A stretch of DNA of 16,558 bases from CAYXGZ01 sp964464755 (GTDB taxonomy: Bacteria > Planctomycetota > MHYJ01 > JACPRB01). A program made the position numbers and the translations under genes. The notes below the pieces were generated by a model. That model saw nothing but the letters and a program-made list of their open reading frames with translations, was not told where the DNA came from and searched no databases. Below, in pieces: positions 13,830-16,558 of the stretch (the first letter of the stretch is position 1; every line of letters begins with the position of its first letter). The stretch is from the NCBI GenBank assembly GCA_964464755.1, contig CAYXGZ010000068.1, positions 1 to 16,558 on the forward strand, written 5' to 3'.

Positions 13830-15238
13830 TCGAGGCGGACGTCCAGGATGACCTGGAGGTCGCGGCGGGCGAGGACCCCGTTGGCGGCGCCGAGGGCGAC
13901 GACCAGCCAGGGCTTGCCGTCCCAGTCCTCGAAGGCCTGGCCCGCGATCGAGGCGGAGGCGCGGGTGCCGTCGATCTCCACGGCGCGGAGGTCGGCGGTG
14001 GCCCGGTCGCTGCCCGGGGGCAGGGGGACGCGGAGGAGGAGGAGGTCGCCGTCTCCGCAGGGGTCGGAGAAGAGGTGGCGGGCCTCGGGGTGGACGACGC
14101 GGAAGCGGGCCTCGAAGCGGCGGCCGGACACGGGGCCGGTCTCCGTGCGCACGGGCTGCTGCGTCGGGCGGTGGAAGGGCGTGGAGGAGGGATCGCCGAT
14201 CAGGACGCGGGAGAGGGCGGCCAGCACGCGGGGCTGGCGGGCGTACTCCCCGGGGACGGGCCGGCCGGGCGTCTTCATCGGGAGGGGCTCGGCCCGCAGC
14301 GTGCGCAGGAGGCGCGCGCTGTCGAGGGTGCGCTTCACCACGTGGCCGAGCGGGGCGGACGAGAGGATGGCGAAGTCGAACTCGGCCCGGGCGGCGGCGC
14401 CGGAGTCGTCGTCGAGCGGCGCGAGGAGGGCGACGGCGCCCTGGCGGAGGTAGGAGACGGCGAGGGAGCGGGCCGGGTCCACGGTCTCGCGGCGCGCGGG
14501 GTCGGCCGCGGGGGTGGAGACGGCGACGGTCGCGGAGCGGGGGACGCCGAGGAAGACGACCTGGCTGTCGAGGCGGAGGCGGGAGATCGTCGCGGGATCG
14601 AGGCCGCCGAGGACGCCGTCGTGGGAGCCGGGCCCCGAGACGAGGACGAGGTCGGACTCCTCGAGGTCCTTGACGTGGTCGGCGATCCACTTCGAGTCGC
14701 CGGGCTGGAGGCGGATGGACTTGCGGGGGAGGCCGGAGGCCCACTCGAGGCGCTCGACGGACTCCTCGGAGACCGGGGCCATCTCCATCGACGAGACGCG
14801 GAAGAGGCGCTTGTCGCCGCGGTAGTCGGCGACCTTGACGGCCTGCCACCAGCGGGCGAGGAGGCGGGAGTCGACGACGGGGACGAAGCCGTAGCTGACG
14901 TCGGTGAAGGGGTCGGGGTCGATCGCGGCGGCGAGGTCCTGGACGCCGAGGGCGAAGTCCGAGTCGAAGGCGGCGGCGGGGACGAAGAAGGTGGCGAACT
15001 CGGGGCGGCGCTTCCGGAGGGCGTCGAGGAGGAAGGCGCGGTCGGCGTCGAGGGAGCGGGCGCGGAGGAGCTCGGCGCGGCGGGACTGGGCGTACTCCCG
15101 GATGACGCGGTCGTCGCCGGTGCCCTCGGGGAGGAAGGAGACGACGACGTGCTCGAGGGCGGTGGGCGGGGCGGCGCCGGGGCCCGCGCAGGCGGCGAGC
15201 GCGGTCAGGAGGAGGGCGGACGCGAGGTGTCGGTGCAC
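13826..15238 (-). CDS. Lipoprotein with gingipain/C25-like fold features, catalytic Cys apparently absent
   Basis: The 470-residue product starts at GTG 15238, preceded closely by GGAGG. A short signal peptide MHRHLASALLLTALAAC has a lipobox Cys at 17, so it is probably an anchored lipoprotein. DPFTDVSYGFVPVVDS resembles the D-x-x-x-D-x-x-x-G-R-x-P segment of C25 (gingipain-type) proteins. DLVLVSGPGSHDGVLGG resembles the strand carrying their catalytic His. The following strand, QVVFLGVPRSATVAV, has no Cys where the nucleophile is expected. Later SLAVSYLRQGAVALLAPLDD matches the typical post-catalytic helix and strand. This suggests a degenerate caspase-like fold, but it is an inference from pattern only. 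The C-terminal about 110 residues (RFEARFRVV...) look like a beta-rich domain. The gene overlaps terC by 4 bp and follows rplC by 25 bp. The reading frame is secure; the fold is tentative. Confidence 0.7.
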   Translation of the reverse strand: MHRHLASALLLTALAACAGPGAAPPTALEHVVVSFLPEGTGDDRVIREYAQSRRAELLRARSLDADRAFLLDALRKRRPEFATFFVPAAAFDSDFALGVQDLAAAIDPDPFTDVSYGFVPVVDSRLLARWWQAVKVADYRGDKRLFRVSSMEMAPVSEESVERLEWASGLPRKSIRLQPGDSKWIADHVKDLEESDLVLVSGPGSHDGVLGGLDPATISRLRLDSQVVFLGVPRSATVAVSTPAADPARRETVDPARSLAVSYLRQGAVALLAPLDDDSGAAARAEFDFAILSSAPLGHVVKRTLDSARLLRTLRAEPLPMKTPGRPVPGEYARQPRVLAALSRVLIGDPSSTPFHRPTQQPVRTETGPVSGRRFEARFRVVHPEARHLFSDPCGDGDLLLLRVPLPPGSDRATADLRAVEIDGTRASASIAGQAFEDWDGKPWLVVALGAANGVLARRDLQVILDVRLE

Positions 15239-15263
15239 GGGTCCTCCGGGGCCGGGGCCGGCG

Positions 15264-16007
15264 CTACTTCTTGCCCGCGGCCTTGGTCTTCTTGGAGACG
15301 ACGAGGGACACCTTCGGCGGCGTCCAGTGCGACTCCTTGAGGACGACGTACCCGCCGTTGGGGCCGGGGACGGCGCCGTGGACGAAGACCAGGTTGCGGT
15401 CGGCGGCGACCTTGACGACGTCGAGGTTGCGGGAGGTGGCGCGCTCGTCGCCCCAGTGGCCGGCCATCTTCTTGCCGGGCGGGACGCCCTGGCTGATGGA
15501 GTGCTGGCGGCCGAGGGCGCCCGGGGCGCGCTCGCGGTCGGACTGGCCGTGGGTGGCGGGCAGGCCGTGGAAGCCGTGGCGGCGGACGACGCCCATGAAG
15601 CCGCGGCCCTTGGTGGTGCCCTCGACGTCGACCTTCTTCCAGCCCTCGAAGATGGAGGCGTTGATCTTCTGGCCGACCTTGACCTCGTCCTTGCCGTCCC
15701 AGGGGATCTCGCGGATGTAGCCGGCGGGGCGGAGGTGCTTGAGGTCCTGGTCGAGCTGCTTCTTGCGCTCCTCGGGCTTCTGGCCCTCGGGGCGGGGGAC
15801 TTCGTGGCCCTGCTGGGCGCGGGGGGTGTTCTTGCGGCGGCGTTCGCCGAAGCCGACCTGGACGGCGTCGTAGCCGTCGACGGACTTGGTCTTGACCTGC
15901 AGGACGACGCACGGACCGGCTTCGATGACCGTCACGGGCCAGCAGCGACCCTTCTCATCGTAGATGCGGGTCATGCCGACCTTGCGGCCGAGTAGGCTCT
16001 TGAGCAC
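15264..16007 (-). CDS. rplC: Large-subunit ribosomal protein L3
   Basis: L3 binds 23S rRNA early in 50S assembly and reaches the peptidyl transferase centre with its long loop. The 247-residue product begins MLKSLLGRKVGMTRIY, equivalent to the E. coli L3 start. It contains KKVDVEGTTKGRGFMGVVRR, ATHGQSDRERAPGALG, KKMAGHWGDER and VVKVAADRNLVFVHGAVPG. GTG 16007 is chosen because GGAGGG lies 9 nt upstream and because the family starts there; the longer frame reaches into the spacer. It is longer than E. coli L3 (209), with extra residues around 70-96. The loop between GALG and KKMAG (RQHSISQGVPPG) differs from the usual T-P-G-R-V-x-K-G sequence. The position is odd: 23S rRNA lies just upstream and a lipoprotein gene just downstream, with no rpsJ or rplD. 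Confidence 0.93.
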   Translation of the reverse strand: MLKSLLGRKVGMTRIYDEKGRCWPVTVIEAGPCVVLQVKTKSVDGYDAVQVGFGERRRKNTPRAQQGHEVPRPEGQKPEERKKQLDQDLKHLRPAGYIREIPWDGKDEVKVGQKINASIFEGWKKVDVEGTTKGRGFMGVVRRHGFHGLPATHGQSDRERAPGALGRQHSISQGVPPGKKMAGHWGDERATSRNLDVVKVAADRNLVFVHGAVPGPNGGYVVLKESHWTPPKVSLVVSKKTKAAGKK

Positions 16008-16178
16008 GAGGATATCCCTCCGCGGTTTGAGACGCGGTCGAAGGAGGGGAGGGGGAATCGGGAAGGTCCGACCGTTCCAGACCTGGAACGGTTCGAAGCG
16101 AAAGGGGGGACAAGAACAACTTTGTCCGGCCAGCGCCATGAGGATGGCGAAACCGCGTCTTGGAACTCGAATAGATGC
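16008..16178 (-). other. Spacer between 23S rRNA and rplC, with two hairpins and no 5S rRNA
   Basis: This 171-bp stretch has no 5S rRNA or tRNA. Two hairpins are visible on the minus strand: GGACAA/TTGTCC with an 8-nt loop (16108-16127), and a 9-bp CCGTTCCAG/CTGGAACGG stem (16072-16091, loop 2-4 nt). Neither is followed by a clear U-tract, so they may be processing sites or a weak terminator. The ribosome binding site GGAGGG of rplC is at 16017-16022. No convincing promoter was found. Confidence 0.6.

Positions 16179-16558
<380 letters not shown>

Noticed and set aside
13830..13900. Manganese (yybP-ykoY) riboswitch in front of terC
   Set aside because: terC starts within the stop of the preceding gene, so there is no untranslated leader.

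Overview
This is a chromosomal window from a high-GC bacterium. It has a housekeeping character and shows no phage, insertion-sequence or CRISPR content. Several points make Planctomycetota my best guess, at moderate to low confidence. The RpoD region 4 sequence (GYTYTLEEVGRIF...KLQHPIRSRKLEGF) resembles members of that phylum as I remember them. The 23S rRNA gene is not followed by 5S, so the rRNA operon looks broken up. There is a DUF1570-like secreted HExxH protein and a STAS-FHA signalling fusion. Lipoprotein signal sequences point to a diderm or at least lipoprotein-making cell. No search was run.

Layout, left to right. (1) Positions 1-1298 (+): the 3' end of rpoD with an intrinsic terminator that overlaps its stop codon, then a coiled-coil/C4 zinc-ribbon protein. 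(2) 1295-2105 (-): tRNA-Ser(UGA) followed by a STAS-FHA protein that has its own strong promoter. (3) 2106-2656: a compositionally different patch with one small ORF. (4) 2657-4964 (-): tRNA-Ser(GGA), a small membrane protein, TadA and a HEAT-like protein. (5) 5040-5124 (+): tRNA-Leu(UAG). (6) 5165-7503 (-): a Memo-like protein translationally coupled to a PF13679-type methyltransferase. (7) 7545-10240 (+): tRNA-Ser(CGA), an M28 metallopeptidase and asparaginyl-tRNA synthetase. (8) 10241-10454: a 214-bp inverted repeat built of octamer tandem units, running from the asnS stop into the first codons of hemW. (9) 10442-12910 (+): hemW and a secreted HEATH-motif protein. (10) 12894-16558 (-): the 3' end of 23S rRNA, rplC, a gingipain-fold-like lipoprotein and a TerC/Alx membrane protein.

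Many genes serve translation: three Ser tRNAs and one Leu tRNA (all class II), TadA for wobble inosine, AsnRS, L3 and 23S rRNA. The architecture is very compact. There are two 4-bp ATGA overlaps, two convergent 3' overlaps, and several promoters whose -10 box lies exactly 6 nt before the ATG, which predicts leaderless mRNAs.

The most unusual points are the octamer inverted-repeat element that supplies the hemW start, the displaced rplC directly downstream of 23S rRNA, and the repeated arrangement of a stable RNA gene leading straight into a protein gene.
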